DNA from: Adiantum capillus-veneris
Lineage: Eukaryota; Streptophyta; Polypodiopsida; Polypodiales; Pteridaceae
DNA: 60,000 nt
Direction of reading: 5' to 3'
Assembly (NCBI GenBank): GCA_014529385.2
Contig: CM043960.1
Span: 25,238,396 to 25,298,395, forward strand
Of the stretch, positions 44,459 through 54,574 are shown piece after piece. A program made the position numbers and the translations under genes. How positions within the stretch are numbered: the first letter of the stretch is position 1; each line of letters begins with the position of its first letter. The notes beneath the pieces are model-generated. The model was not told where the DNA came from. It ran no database searches and worked only from the letters and a program-made list of their open reading frames with translations.

Positions 44459-45874
44459 CTAATGAGCTTGTGCCATCTCGATCATTTTCTGACACATCTC
44501 TAGTCTCTGCTTTTCCAGTTCTCCGTTCGGATATGTCAACCAACGTTGTTCCTGGGTTTGAGTGTTCTTTACTCTTGCTTCGTAAGCTCTCATCAGTGCG
44601 TCCAATGGTTCGTGTACCTTTTCAACTAACCCCGACCCTTCCGAGCTCACACTTGTTGTTTCCTTGCCGTTTTTTGTCCTCTCCTTTTCAGAGTCATCTT
44701 CTTGAATTCTGTTTTGACTCTCTAATTTCTCTAATCTTTCTCTCGTTTGTCTTAACTCTTCTTCTAGAATTGCTTCCTCACGTTCTTTTCTCACTTTCAT
44801 CCTTGCCTTCCTAGCTTTCCATGTATTACGTTGTCTTCGTGTCGCGCTTGGAATATCCATTTTAGGCTCTTCACTTGATGGGGTTTCAACAGCTTTTTGC
44901 GCTTTTAATCTCGTCATGGCTTTAAGAGACACAACATTATCGTGTTCGGAGCTGCTTGGTAACTGTACGATAGGCTCATTATTTTTTGCAACCTTTGCTA
45001 CCCTATTTGGGTTCTGTGGACAATCACAAATGAAGTGATATGTGGCAAAACTGAGGCAATAAACATTGATTTGCACAACTTCTGTGTGTGGACAATCGTT
45101 TATCAAATGGTTACCACCACATTTATTACAGCCTAACCTCGTTTGTAGGGCTTCTGGCTTTTCTTGGTGACTGTAAGCAGGTTGCCACCGTGCTATACCT
45201 CTCTCTGCAATGAATCTCAACCTTTTTTCATCCATGTGATACCTTGCCTCTGTTGGTTGGGCCGTAGGCGGTAATGGTTGTTTTGGCCTTACCATTCTCT
45301 GTGCTCCATATCCCGTTTCTGCTCCTAAAGGATAGTATCTCCTAGGCTCATTGTAATACATTGGGGTCATTACTAGCGGTTGCATCCTCGGTTGGCCCAC
45401 CATTGTTGTGTTTCTCAATCCTATAGGTTCGACCTCTGACATAAGTTGTGGTTGTCCCCGGACGACTGGTGTTACTCTCTCAAAACCTGGGGGTACTGGC
45501 AATTTCTCGTGTGCATACCTTGGTGCTTGTATTGGTGCGAGTGGTCGTTCATAGGGTCTATCTCGCGCGGACCCTGTGTAGTAGCACTCCTTTGTTGTGT
45601 GATTGGTCCAATTCTGATCTTTCTCATACCACATGGGTTCCCTAAATTCTGGCTTAACAATAGGAGCAAGTCTTTGAACCAACTCCTCTATTGTCTTTTC
45701 TTGATCTAGATCAAATCCTGTAGTTGGCTTGGTCGTGGACTCTGTTGTCTGTGATGAATCACTGTACTGAGAGAACGAGTCAGCCTCATGTATGTGGTCT
45801 CCTAAGCGTAGCATTTGTTCTCCAAGACCTTTTGTAGCTTCTTGTCTAAGATTTGTTAATGGATTTATCTCCAT
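44459..45874 (-). CDS. Gag-like protein with zinc knuckles
   Basis: 471 intact codons starting MEINPLTNLRQEA, about 2.5 kb after the primer site. The N-terminal 80 residues are polar, and a Pro/Tyr/Arg-rich middle follows. A zinc knuckle, CNKCGGNHLINDC, lies at about residues 249-261 (C-x2-C-x3-H-x4-C). A second, decayed knuckle follows (YHFICDCPQNPN). Residues about 345-385 are a Lys/Glu-rich probable coiled coil. The usual capsid core with its WW or WY motif is not visible. The two-knuckle layout matches the relic at 51.3-52.8 kb. It probably packages element RNA. Confidence 0.7.
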   Translation of the reverse strand: MEINPLTNLRQEATKGLGEQMLRLGDHIHEADSFSQYSDSSQTTESTTKPTTGFDLDQEKTIEELVQRLAPIVKPEFREPMWYEKDQNWTNHTTKECYYTGSARDRPYERPLAPIQAPRYAHEKLPVPPGFERVTPVVRGQPQLMSEVEPIGLRNTTMVGQPRMQPLVMTPMYYNEPRRYYPLGAETGYGAQRMVRPKQPLPPTAQPTEARYHMDEKRLRFIAERGIARWQPAYSHQEKPEALQTRLGCNKCGGNHLINDCPHTEVVQINVYCLSFATYHFICDCPQNPNRVAKVAKNNEPIVQLPSSSEHDNVVSLKAMTRLKAQKAVETPSSEEPKMDIPSATRRQRNTWKARKARMKVRKEREEAILEEELRQTRERLEKLESQNRIQEDDSEKERTKNGKETTSVSSEGSGLVEKVHEPLDALMRAYEARVKNTQTQEQRWLTYPNGELEKQRLEMCQKMIEMAQAH

Positions 45875-48380
45875 ACGATCTCCTAACGAGACGTGTTACC
45901 TTAATCTTTGTTGGTTGTTCTGGAGATATCTGCCAGATCTCGAATACATTACTCCTTCTTGAGGAGTCTGACTTTTCAGTCTTGGCAGTTTGTTATTCCT
46001 AATTTTTGTGGTCAAACGTGATCCAAACTGAATGACACTTGGTTAATGGGATTGTTTGATCAGATGGAAGACATCTGTCAACTTCACTGAGAAATCTGTT
46101 CCAGATTTGCCAAAAAAGACTATATATGCATATAATGTCTTTTTTCACAGATTTTGGAGATTTTTGTTCTGTTGATTCTCTGTGTCACCCTAACCCTCTA
46201 CCAACTCACAAAAATCAATTTGACCACTATTTGTGCAAGCTAAGGTCAGATTAGGCTTTTCTTGTCAATTTTCGACTTTTGACTTTTTTTGGGGGTCAAA
46301 TGTGCTCCAAATGATATGAAATTTGAAACACAAGCTCTAAACAACAAGTCAAAAGGATATGTGTCAGCAAAAATTCAAAATTTGCCCCAGATTTAGGGTT
46401 GAGACATCATACGCGTATGATGTCACTTTGCCTAATTTTGGTCAAAAGTTGATATGTAAGCTGTGCACTATGTTTGCAAGAAACTTGTCAAGTCAAAATT
46501 TGAAAATCACCCCCAGAGTTGCCAAAAGACATTATACGCGTATGATGTTTTTTTTTTTTTGGGCTCAAAATTACCTTTGAGACATCATACGCGTATGATG
46601 TCTAAGTGCTCAATTTTGATCCAAACTTGATATTTGAGATGTGGACTATGTTTACAAGCTACTAGTCAAGTCAGAAACTAAAAATCACCTCCAGAAGTGC
46701 AAAAAGACATCATATGCGTATGATGTCTACTGGTCCAGATTTCAGATCTGTTTATGTCAAGTGTTCACATTGTCTAGAGTATCAAATATATGTGGTTAAA
46801 ACAAAATTTGAAACTTTGTTTTGCTTTAAAACTCAGGTTTTTGGTTTTTAGTCTCCTAGGTTCAAATCACTCGTTTTCTCTCAAGTTAATTGTCCAAACT
46901 CTTCCAATCTTGCTATGGGTGATTGAAACAGTATGTTGTATCAGCTTGCAAGGTCAAAAGTCAAAATTTGCTCACAAATACTCAAGTGGTCATCATACGC
47001 ATATTCTTAGCGTTTTTTCTCCTTTTTGACTTGGTCTTTTAGGTTTCAAGGTGTGTTATAGCCCTTATCTCAAGTCATACTTAGGGTAAAACCCCCCTTC
47101 CGAACACTCTGGTAATGTCAAATTTTCAGTTTGGGTCTCTTTTTAGCCCTCAAGACATCATACGCGTATGATGTCTTTTTTCACAAAAATTGGATATTTT
47201 TGCTTTGCTTACTCTCAGTATCACCCTTATCCTCTGTCCACTCACAAGATTCAATTGAACTCTGTTTGTGCAAGTTATGGCCAGATTAGGCTTTTCTTGG
47301 CAATTTTTCGATTTTTGACTTACTTGGGGTCAAATGTGATCCAAATGACATGAAACTTGAAATACAAGCTCTAGACAACTAGTACAAAGGATCTGTGTTA
47401 GCAAAATATCAAAATATGCCCAGAATTAGGTTAGAGACATCATATTCGTATGATGTCTTTTTGCCCAATTTCATTCCAAAATTGATATTTGAGCTTTGCA
47501 CAGTATTTGTAACAACCTTGTCAAGTCAAAGTTGAAAAATCACTTCAGCAAGTGCCCAAAGACATTATACCCGTATGATGTCTTTTCTCACAGATTTGCC
47601 CAATTTTCAATTTTAAGCTTCTTTCAGTGTTTATCTTGAGTTTCAAGTGTTTTTATCAAGTCTGAATGTAATAATGAGCTATGAATCAATTTTCCCTATT
47701 CTTTGCGTTTTTTGCACTCTGACTTGGTATTTTGAGTTTCTAGAAGTGTTAAAGCCCTTGTTTTATGTTGATCTTAGGGTAGAACCCCCCTTCTGAACAC
47801 TCTAGTAATGTCAAATTTTCTGTTGTGGTCTCTGTTTAGCCCTTTAGACATCATACGCGTATGATGTCTAAAGTTGCAGATTTCCAATTTTTTGGCACAG
47901 AACTCTTCCAAGAGCTCTCTTAAGTGCTCAGCAACACTCAGTTTCACAGAAAATTTCTCTGAACTTTGCTTATTGCATACTTCACTACCAAATCCTCTTT
48001 TTAGTGATCTAACATGCAATCAAACACATCAAGCAAATAGAACACCAATTGATAGCTCAAGATCAGGATCAAATCAGGTCCTACCTAAGCTACTTCTAAT
48101 CATAAAATGGGTTTTTTGCAATTGAAAATATAAAGAGATTTACTGCCACACACGGAGGAGCAAATGCTTTTTATGTCAACAACCACTCAAACTCCAACAA
48201 AACCAATCTAATCTAAACTAAATTGTCTATCACGAAAGACCCAGGCAAGCCACACGCTCCCTAGAACCTCTCTAAGATCATAAGAGTCCACCACTCCTAG
48301 ATCCTTCCTAACTAAGATATACAAAGTAAATGAACAAATCACCTCATAGGATTAGTCTAAGGTCACCTACTTAGGGCTCT
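45875..48380 (-). other. Long leader of the 12.2 kb element
   Basis: 2.5 kb between the primer site and the Gag start, with no convincing open frame. It holds the ten-copy palindrome cluster and duplicated blocks such as AACACTCTGGTAATGTCAAA at about 47104 with a near copy at about 47797, and GGTCAGATTAGGCTTTTCTT at about 46241 with a near copy at about 47280. Confidence 0.75.
46117..47869. repeat. 24-bp palindrome array, 5' cluster (10 copies)
   Basis: Copies start at 46117, 46402, 46527, 46580, 46705, 46988 (decayed), 47153, 47435, 47560 and 47846. Three (46580, 47153, 47846) are perfect: AGACATCATACG followed by its exact reverse complement. Distances between starts are 285, 125, 53, 125, 283, 165, 282, 125 and 286 bp, so two spacings, about 125 and about 284, recur. 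The flanking sequences repeat too, in the same orientation as in the 3' cluster. Confidence 0.95.
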
Positions 48381-48400
48381 CGTCCCCAGCAGCGGCGCCA
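48381..48400 (-). other. Asp-tRNA-like primer binding site
   Basis: The minus strand reads TGGCGCCGCTGCTGGGGACG, two bases inside the right LTR. Confidence 0.85.
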
Positions 48401-48402
48401 AA

Positions 48403-49024
48403 TGTTGGGCGGTTACGCCGCTAGCGGATGCTGTAATAGCGAGAACTCAACCAACAAACAAGAATGTCAGACGAGGACGGAGCTTGACCCGTAGGTGCAT
48501 GGAAACAAATAGATGGGTGTCAATCTCCTACTCGACCTTCTAGAGACAATCACTACCAAGGAAATCAAATCTAAGTTCTAAAAATGCAAATGACTGAAAT
48601 CTGTCCTACGAGAAAACGCTATCCGAAACATGATCAAAAGTCATCAAATCAACCTCAACCTCAAAGGGGAGTCTATACACCACGTAACAACAGTACCCTA
48701 TGAATTTACACTCTAATCTCAACCTGCAAACACTCCGTGCGGTAATCGCGTATGAAGACAGGCCAAAAATTACAGGTCACCGAATCTCGACTTTGATGGT
48801 TCTAATGTGTAGTTGTACTCGCTGCGGTTCTATTGATATATAGCACGTTGAATTCCGACACACGAATCAAGAGAAAACTGACAGAGAAGCTCGTGGGAGC
48901 TCGCCTCGCATAGAAGCCGAATGCACGCACGCTTGGTATTGGTGCGTAGCCCTCGCCGTCGCTATCGCAATGGCGGTGTCGCTTCTCGAATGGCTGCTCT
49001 GTAGCTCGTGTAGTAAGTGGATAA

Positions 49025-49107
<83 letters not shown>

Positions 49108-49386
49108 ACACAGTCACGGCGCTCAAAAACTCAACTTTTGATTAATGATAAGTCTTCCTTAGGTTTATAAAATTTGGCTTTTATACCTTAGCCTTGGAGG
49201 TGTGAAATCATCTCTACTTACAAATGTGGGCACAACTATCTTGCCTACTTGAATGGAATACAATCTGGAAACTCAATCGAGTCCCGCTAATTACAAATGA
49301 TTGGCTCAATGAAAAATAATGTCGGCAAGACATTTATTACAATGAATAGTTGCAAAAGTGTGGCTGTGTCGTCCTTCGGCTCAACA
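48403..49386 (-). repeat. 5' LTR (right) of the 12.2 kb element
   Basis: 984 bp. About 33 substitutions against the left LTR all fall in the left 560 bp (about 48480-48960). The part from about 48961 to the end appears identical apart from (CT)n length. Confidence 0.95.
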
Positions 49387-49391
49387 GTAAG

Positions 49392-49800
49392 TAGGCGGCT
49401 TGACACTAACACTGACCATTCACAATGCTGCATCCGACAAATCATCATCTATACCCGTGGGTGCTTCACCATTTGTTATGACAGATAAGTGGTCTGCTCT
49501 GTGATGAGAACGTCCCGACTTAACTACAATTATGAAGCCAAACTCTAAAAGAATGGCAACCCAGCGTACAATGCGTCCTGTGGAACATGGTTTGTTCACT
49601 AGATATAATACCTCACGGTGATCTACAAATAAAATAAAGCGATTTGCAAGCAAATAATGCCTAAATTTCTTTACATCGTATACCATAGCCAATCCTTCTC
49701 GCTCAGTGGTGGTGTAGTTTTTCTCTACACCGTTTAGCTGTCTGGCCAGTATGATGCCAATCCAAAATGCAATCAAGTTGAGCTCTCTTCCTAAGATCAA
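49392..49800 (-). pseudogene. Ty3/gypsy RNase H relic
   Basis: The minus frame shows EKNYTTTEREGLAMVYDVKKF, YLLANRFILFVDHREVLYLV and SGRSHHRADHLS, then TGIDDDLSDAAL. This is the usual RNase H to integrase-linker sequence of plant Ty3 elements. The catalytic Asp of the TDH motif is present as VDH. Reverse transcriptase is not found on either side, and the fragment ends at the 12.2 kb element. It belongs to a different lineage from the chromoviruses at 10-28 kb. Confidence 0.85.
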
Positions 49801-49999
49801 TGGGGTAGAATGGTCTCTGCTATTCGAAATCTATCCCATGGGTTTGATGGATTTATACTCCAGCTTTTGGTGCTCACTTTTAGCTAGGTTCACAAAATAC
49901 TCTTCTACATTGATCTCATTAACTAAGCAAAAAATGAGGACAATGCGAGAAGGTTGTGGCATACGATCCACGAATACGCACAGCTTCAGCTTCCTCGTT

Positions 50000-50113
<114 letters not shown>

Positions 50114-50117
50114 GCTC

Positions 50118-50443
50118 CTGAGCTCCCAGACATCGAACTCCCTCTGCAAGATTGCATGTCCAAGGTTCCAGTGTCCCAGATGAGAAATTTCTCTATAATT
50201 TCCCATATTGAGCATGGCAAGTCAACAATGGCAGATAAGCCTCTTTAAACAATCGGTACCATGAGTAATAGAGAAATGAAGCAGTAGGTTTTGGATAATT
50301 TGAATCTTGAAATAGAGAGAGGGATTACCATCAAGCTACAGGTGCGATATGTAATGAAGGATGGGGTTCCATAGTATTTGAATTTGATTGACACGCCAAG
50401 TCATGTTGACTTTCCTTATGAGCTTCCAAATTATGATTTCTAG
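50118..50443 (+). pseudogene. LepA/EF4 (GUF1-type) GTPase fragment
   Basis: One reading frame gives KVPVSQMRNFSIISHIEHGK, the start of the LepA G domain with its P-loop. NREMKQ, LEIERGITIK (switch I) and LNLIDTPSHVDF (switch II, normally DTPGHVDF) follow. The known role of LepA/EF4 is as a ribosomal translocase-like factor in plastids and mitochondria. Only the first part of the G domain, up to just past switch II, is present. Three in-frame stops, a short deletion between KLQ and RYV, and the Gly-to-Ser change in switch II show it is dead. No intron is seen in this stretch. It is flanked by retroelement relics, so it may be a transduplicated or retroposed piece. Confidence 0.88.
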
Positions 50444-50698
50444 CCGAGAGCCCATCCCGCCCATGATTTAAGAGCTTGTCCTTTGTTGATGAGAAATGAC
50501 ACTTGCTTTTTTTTTCTAAGCTTTGGCTTCTTGCAAATGATGCCCACCAGCTTCCAATTGGCACCGTTCCGCAGTAGCTTCCTGGGTCCTTCTTGCTTTT
50601 CTTGTGGATGGAAAGCAATTCTCAAGGAGCAAGAACAAAGAGTTTGTGATGTCATCCATAGTATTATTGAGCTAGGGAGGTAGAACAATGGGATACAC
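50444..50698. other. No recognisable gene
   Basis: A short spacer with a T-rich run. The open frames are shadows on the minus strand (133 and 95 codons) without domains. Confidence 0.4.
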
Positions 50699-53600
50699 AT
50701 GCCTTCAACGGGTCTCATGATATTCTTGGATACAGGGAAGGCTAAGCAACCAACTTTATCACACATGGAGACTCCCTTGGTAAGTTCGATGGATCCTCCA
50801 TATGTTGTTTCGCCAGGGGTCTCGGTACAATCTGAGCCCACAAGTGATAGATTAAACTTTCCAAGTTTAGCTCATATTTCTCTTGATGACACCACAGCTA
50901 CCATGCCTACCCCAATGATGGGCATGCCAAAAAACACGCCATGGACCTCATTCATTAGTAAAGCACCACTACATGGTGGCCCAATGCCTACAACAATACC
51001 TACAAGTGTGTATCAATCATATGCACCTATAGGTCCTCATACTCATATAGCTCCTGCCCCTCCCATTGTTTGAACACATTATGCTCTACAACCACAACAT
51101 CTAAGCTCTTATTTCAATGGGACCATACCAACGAGTGTTAGCATGTCACATCCGACGTTTGCTATGCCTAGGGCCACACATATGAACTTTGAGCCACCAC
51201 ATGGCACAACATCATAACCAACTTGGAACCCAAGGGCTGCATATACACCAAATCCAATGTAAACCCCCATTCCACATGCAGTCCCGAGAGCACCTATCCC
51301 CACTATACGTGCTCACTTAGGTGACTTGGCAACATTTGCTTGAGCTATTGGTTGATCCATTGCTGAAAATCTGTGTAACACGCCGGATAGAGAGCCTAGA
51401 AGTAAGGCAGTACAAATAGCCAAGCTCACACAAAAATTTAGTGGAGACGGGGATGTGAGAAAGCATATCGAAGCATTTGAACAAATATACGATTTCCTAG
51501 GAGAACACAATGACTTGCATAAGAGTAATGCTTTAAGCCTGACGTTGAGAGGGAAGGCTAGGGATTAGTATAGAACCCTAAGGGTGGAAGAGAAAATGAT
51601 CTTCCCTAATCTTAGGAGACTGTTCTTGAAAGAGTACATACAAGAGGGAATACTTTGGGGTATAGCATCTCAGCTCAAGAAAGCCCAACGAGAGGAAGGA
51701 GAGTCGGTGAGAGACTTTATTAGTCACTGGAAGCATTTGAATTTTCGTTGTAATCCAAATGAGCGCTTCAATAATAACCAATTGCTTGATAGATTCATTA
51801 GGGGACTACGACATGAGGATATCTACAATGGTGTAGTCATTAGAGGTATCACCACTTGAGAAGCAGTCACCACCAATGCAATCCAATTGGAGGATAACTT
51901 AATGATTCAACGAGAAAGAGTGTCTGTTGAACCTAAATCTACTAGTTCGCAAGCATCGGGGCATGAGCCAATGACCATAAAGACTATTGCTAAGGAGCCA
52001 AAGATATTTGAGATGACTTTAACAGATCTCACCAAGGCCATTCAAGAAAGTCTTAGAGACAATCATGCTCCACAAAACAACCATATGTATCCAAGAAGGG
52101 AGCAACAATGGTGCTCAATTTGCTATGGTCCACATAGTACCAGTGAACGCCCTACGTTTAGAGTAAAATTTAATGGGAATTGTAATGCATGTGGGAGCTA
52201 TGGTCATCAATCCAAGGATTGCATAGTATTTAAACGTGCGATGGCCAATAGACCAACCTTACCATGGACGGACACACCTCGAGTGCCTGCATTGATGCCA
52301 GTCCCACCTCTTGAAAAACCGCCACAAACATGGTCCCTAGGGCCCAAAATGTTGTGCAAACAACACCATTATCACCTCTAGTGCTAGGACTGCTACCCCC
52401 ACATCCGAGAATCACTTTTGTGAATCAAGTGGGTTATGAGTCATCTATTGTTGGTTAAAGGCTATGAGGAAGATATAGACCCTAATATTGCCTATGGGAT
52501 TGATGCACTTGAAAAAAGTCCACAATACTACATGGAGGACTATTGGGGACAAGTCAAACATGTCTATCAAGTAGCTGCTCTTGTAGCAAGAGGCCAAAAT
52601 ATCAATTTTACTACCAAGAGACCACCTCTTTAATGCTATGAGTGTGGAGGTCCACATCGTGTAGCTGAATGTCCTATTAGATTACAAAAAAATGCCACAC
52701 TAATGTAAACCAATCAAGCAAGCACATCTGCAATGCCAATACTCATGTGTAATTGATGTGGCATATATCATGTGATTGCCCAATGTTCGAATAATCCAAA
52801 TATGCCAAAGATAACGCCATTGAATTTAATTGAGGTTACTGAGGAGCCAACACAAAGTACACTTGTGGCATCAGTAAATGTACTCACATGATCGATGCTC
52901 CAAAACCAAAATTATATTCTTGAAGAAACAGACACAGCATCAATTGCCCAATCTCAAAAGAAGAAGAAAACACGAAGGAAAAGATCACAAAAAGCAGCGA
53001 AGTCAGACCCCAATTCGAAGACCAACAAAGGGACTAGTGACGACCTCGTATATATGAACGACACTGAAGAGGATTCTGATTCAGGTGAAACCATGGAGAC
53101 TAAAACAACCATTAGAAAAGAAAAAAACAAGGAAGATCATCATGAGCCACAATGGCCAAGACCCAAGGAACCCAAGAAGAAGATAGGAACTTACCTAAAC
53201 CCTACAGAGGAGATTGAACGAGTCAAGCAATTAATGAGTTTGGTAGAAGAGACCCAAAGGGATCTAGAGCCAGCACCTAGGCAGATCCAAATTACCAGCA
53301 TAGTGTTCCCTACACCAAATCAACCTCACAAAGTCCATAGACCACTAGCCATACCTAGTGTCATCCAAGACTAAAGGTGACTTTAAGTCATCAGGTAGTG
53401 GGCGTACTCCCTTCTTGTTGGAGAGAATGTTTATAGAGGGATTACCTGACCTAGTGTCATCCAAGAAGAAAGTGACTTTAAGTCATCAGGTAGTGGGCGT
53501 ACTCCCTTCTTGTTGGAGAGAATGTTTATAGAGGGATTACCTGATCCTATTGAAGAAATGGAGATTCCATCTTCCCCATGTCAAGGGACTGAAACCTAAA

Positions 53601-53966
53601 AAGTGCCATTACATATTGCCAAATTGATGGATTTCATGGCTTCAAAAGTTAGAACCATCATCATGTCCAAACTATATGGAGACCCCGAGCTATTCTTAGC
53701 TCTTCGAGCTTTCCTCAATGGAGAATTGAAAGTCGGAGCTACCGTAATTTGGACAGATGGATGGAGCTAGGGAGGTGCCAATAGAGGAGGAACACTTAGA
53801 TCCACGACCCAGCCTAGATGAGAACTCTGTTGTTGAAATACATGTTAACAAGTTGGGACAATACTTTGAAGGCGATGAATCCAATGCGACCATACCAATC
53901 ACTACCAAGGGATTAACTATGAAGGGAATCCTTGATGGTGGTGTTGGGGTTAGCACTGTGACTAAT
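50699..53966 (+). pseudogene. Gag-protease relic related to the 12.2 kb element
   Basis: A Pro/Met-rich leader (50699-51300) precedes a capsid-like core: KLTQKFSGDGDVRKHIEAFE, then LTLRGKARD, YRTL and KKAQREEGESVRDFISHWK. Zinc knuckles follow: CNACGSYGHQSKDC (about 52180), CYECGGPHRVAECP (about 52636) and a decayed third with YHVIAQC. A Lys-rich segment ends at 53374. The last piece holds KLGQYFEGDESNATIP and ILDGGVGVSTV, where the protease motif D-S-G-A has become D-G-G-V. Stops occur throughout. The sequence ends where the minus-strand copia LTR begins (53967). Confidence 0.85.
53354..53545. repeat. 96-bp tandem duplication
   Basis: Two adjacent copies start CCTAGTGTCATCCAAGA at 53354 and 53450 and end GGGATTACCTGA. 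They differ only within the short stretch after CCAAGA, so the duplication is recent compared with the decay of the relic that carries it. Confidence 0.92.
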
Positions 53967-53979
53967 TGTTAGGAAATAA

Positions 53980-54288
53980 TGTTGAGATGTCGAGCTCTAC
54001 ACCTTGAGCTGGCATCCACTACTTACGGCATTTACTCACTGGCGCGTTAGGTGACCGACACGGAGGATCTCTGCCAGTGATTCTATAGCTGGACTACACT
54101 TATAGTGCCAGCCTAGTACGCTTCTAGCGAGTTCACACTTAGTGACCGCATGTACATATGTGCTACTTTTCAGCTTTAGCACTTAGTCATTTTGTACTCT
54201 CTTTTCTGTGAAGAAGAAGAAGAAGCTTTCCATCTCTGTGTGCTTTGTGCTTGTCTTGTGTAGCTCTCTTGCATCCTCATTCTTTACA
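53980..54288 (+). repeat. 5' LTR of the intact copia
   Basis: 309 bp, TGTTGAGATG to TCTTTACA. It lacks the 13 bp GGGTCTTGGCCGC present in the 3' LTR. It ends in a (GAA)n-like run and a TGTGTGCTTTGTGC block. Confidence 0.97.
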
Positions 54289-54300
54289 TGGTATCAGAGG
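54289..54300 (+). other. Primer binding site, tRNA-Met
   Basis: TGGTATCAGAGG directly abuts the LTR. It has 11 of 12 matches to the usual TGGTATCAGAGC. Confidence 0.93.
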
Positions 54301-54574
54301 CTGGTGCAGGCAAGAGAGGCTAAGAGAGCAAGAGCATCACAATCCCTTCGTTCGCAATCCACGACCAAGTTTCTGAACAGGTTTTTCGCACAAGTTTCTG
54401 AACAGGTCTCCAAAGTGCAGTATACAGAGATTTACTGTACCAGTACAGTGGTTGTATGTACGCTTGATTGTGGACACTCGTTGAGTGTAGAAAGCGTCAC
54501 AGGAACCACGATAGCAGGTTCAGCAGATTTGCAGGTTTTTGCAGATTGCAGCTATTTTGTCTTAGTGCTTCAAG

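Noticed and set aside
38611-47869. Palindromes as ends of small inverted-repeat DNA transposons
   Set aside because: All copies are direct repeats of a complete palindrome within related spacers at fixed distances. No target duplications flank them.
50118-50443. A working LepA/EF4 gene
   Set aside because: Three in-frame stops, a switch II substitution and loss of everything after the start of the G domain.
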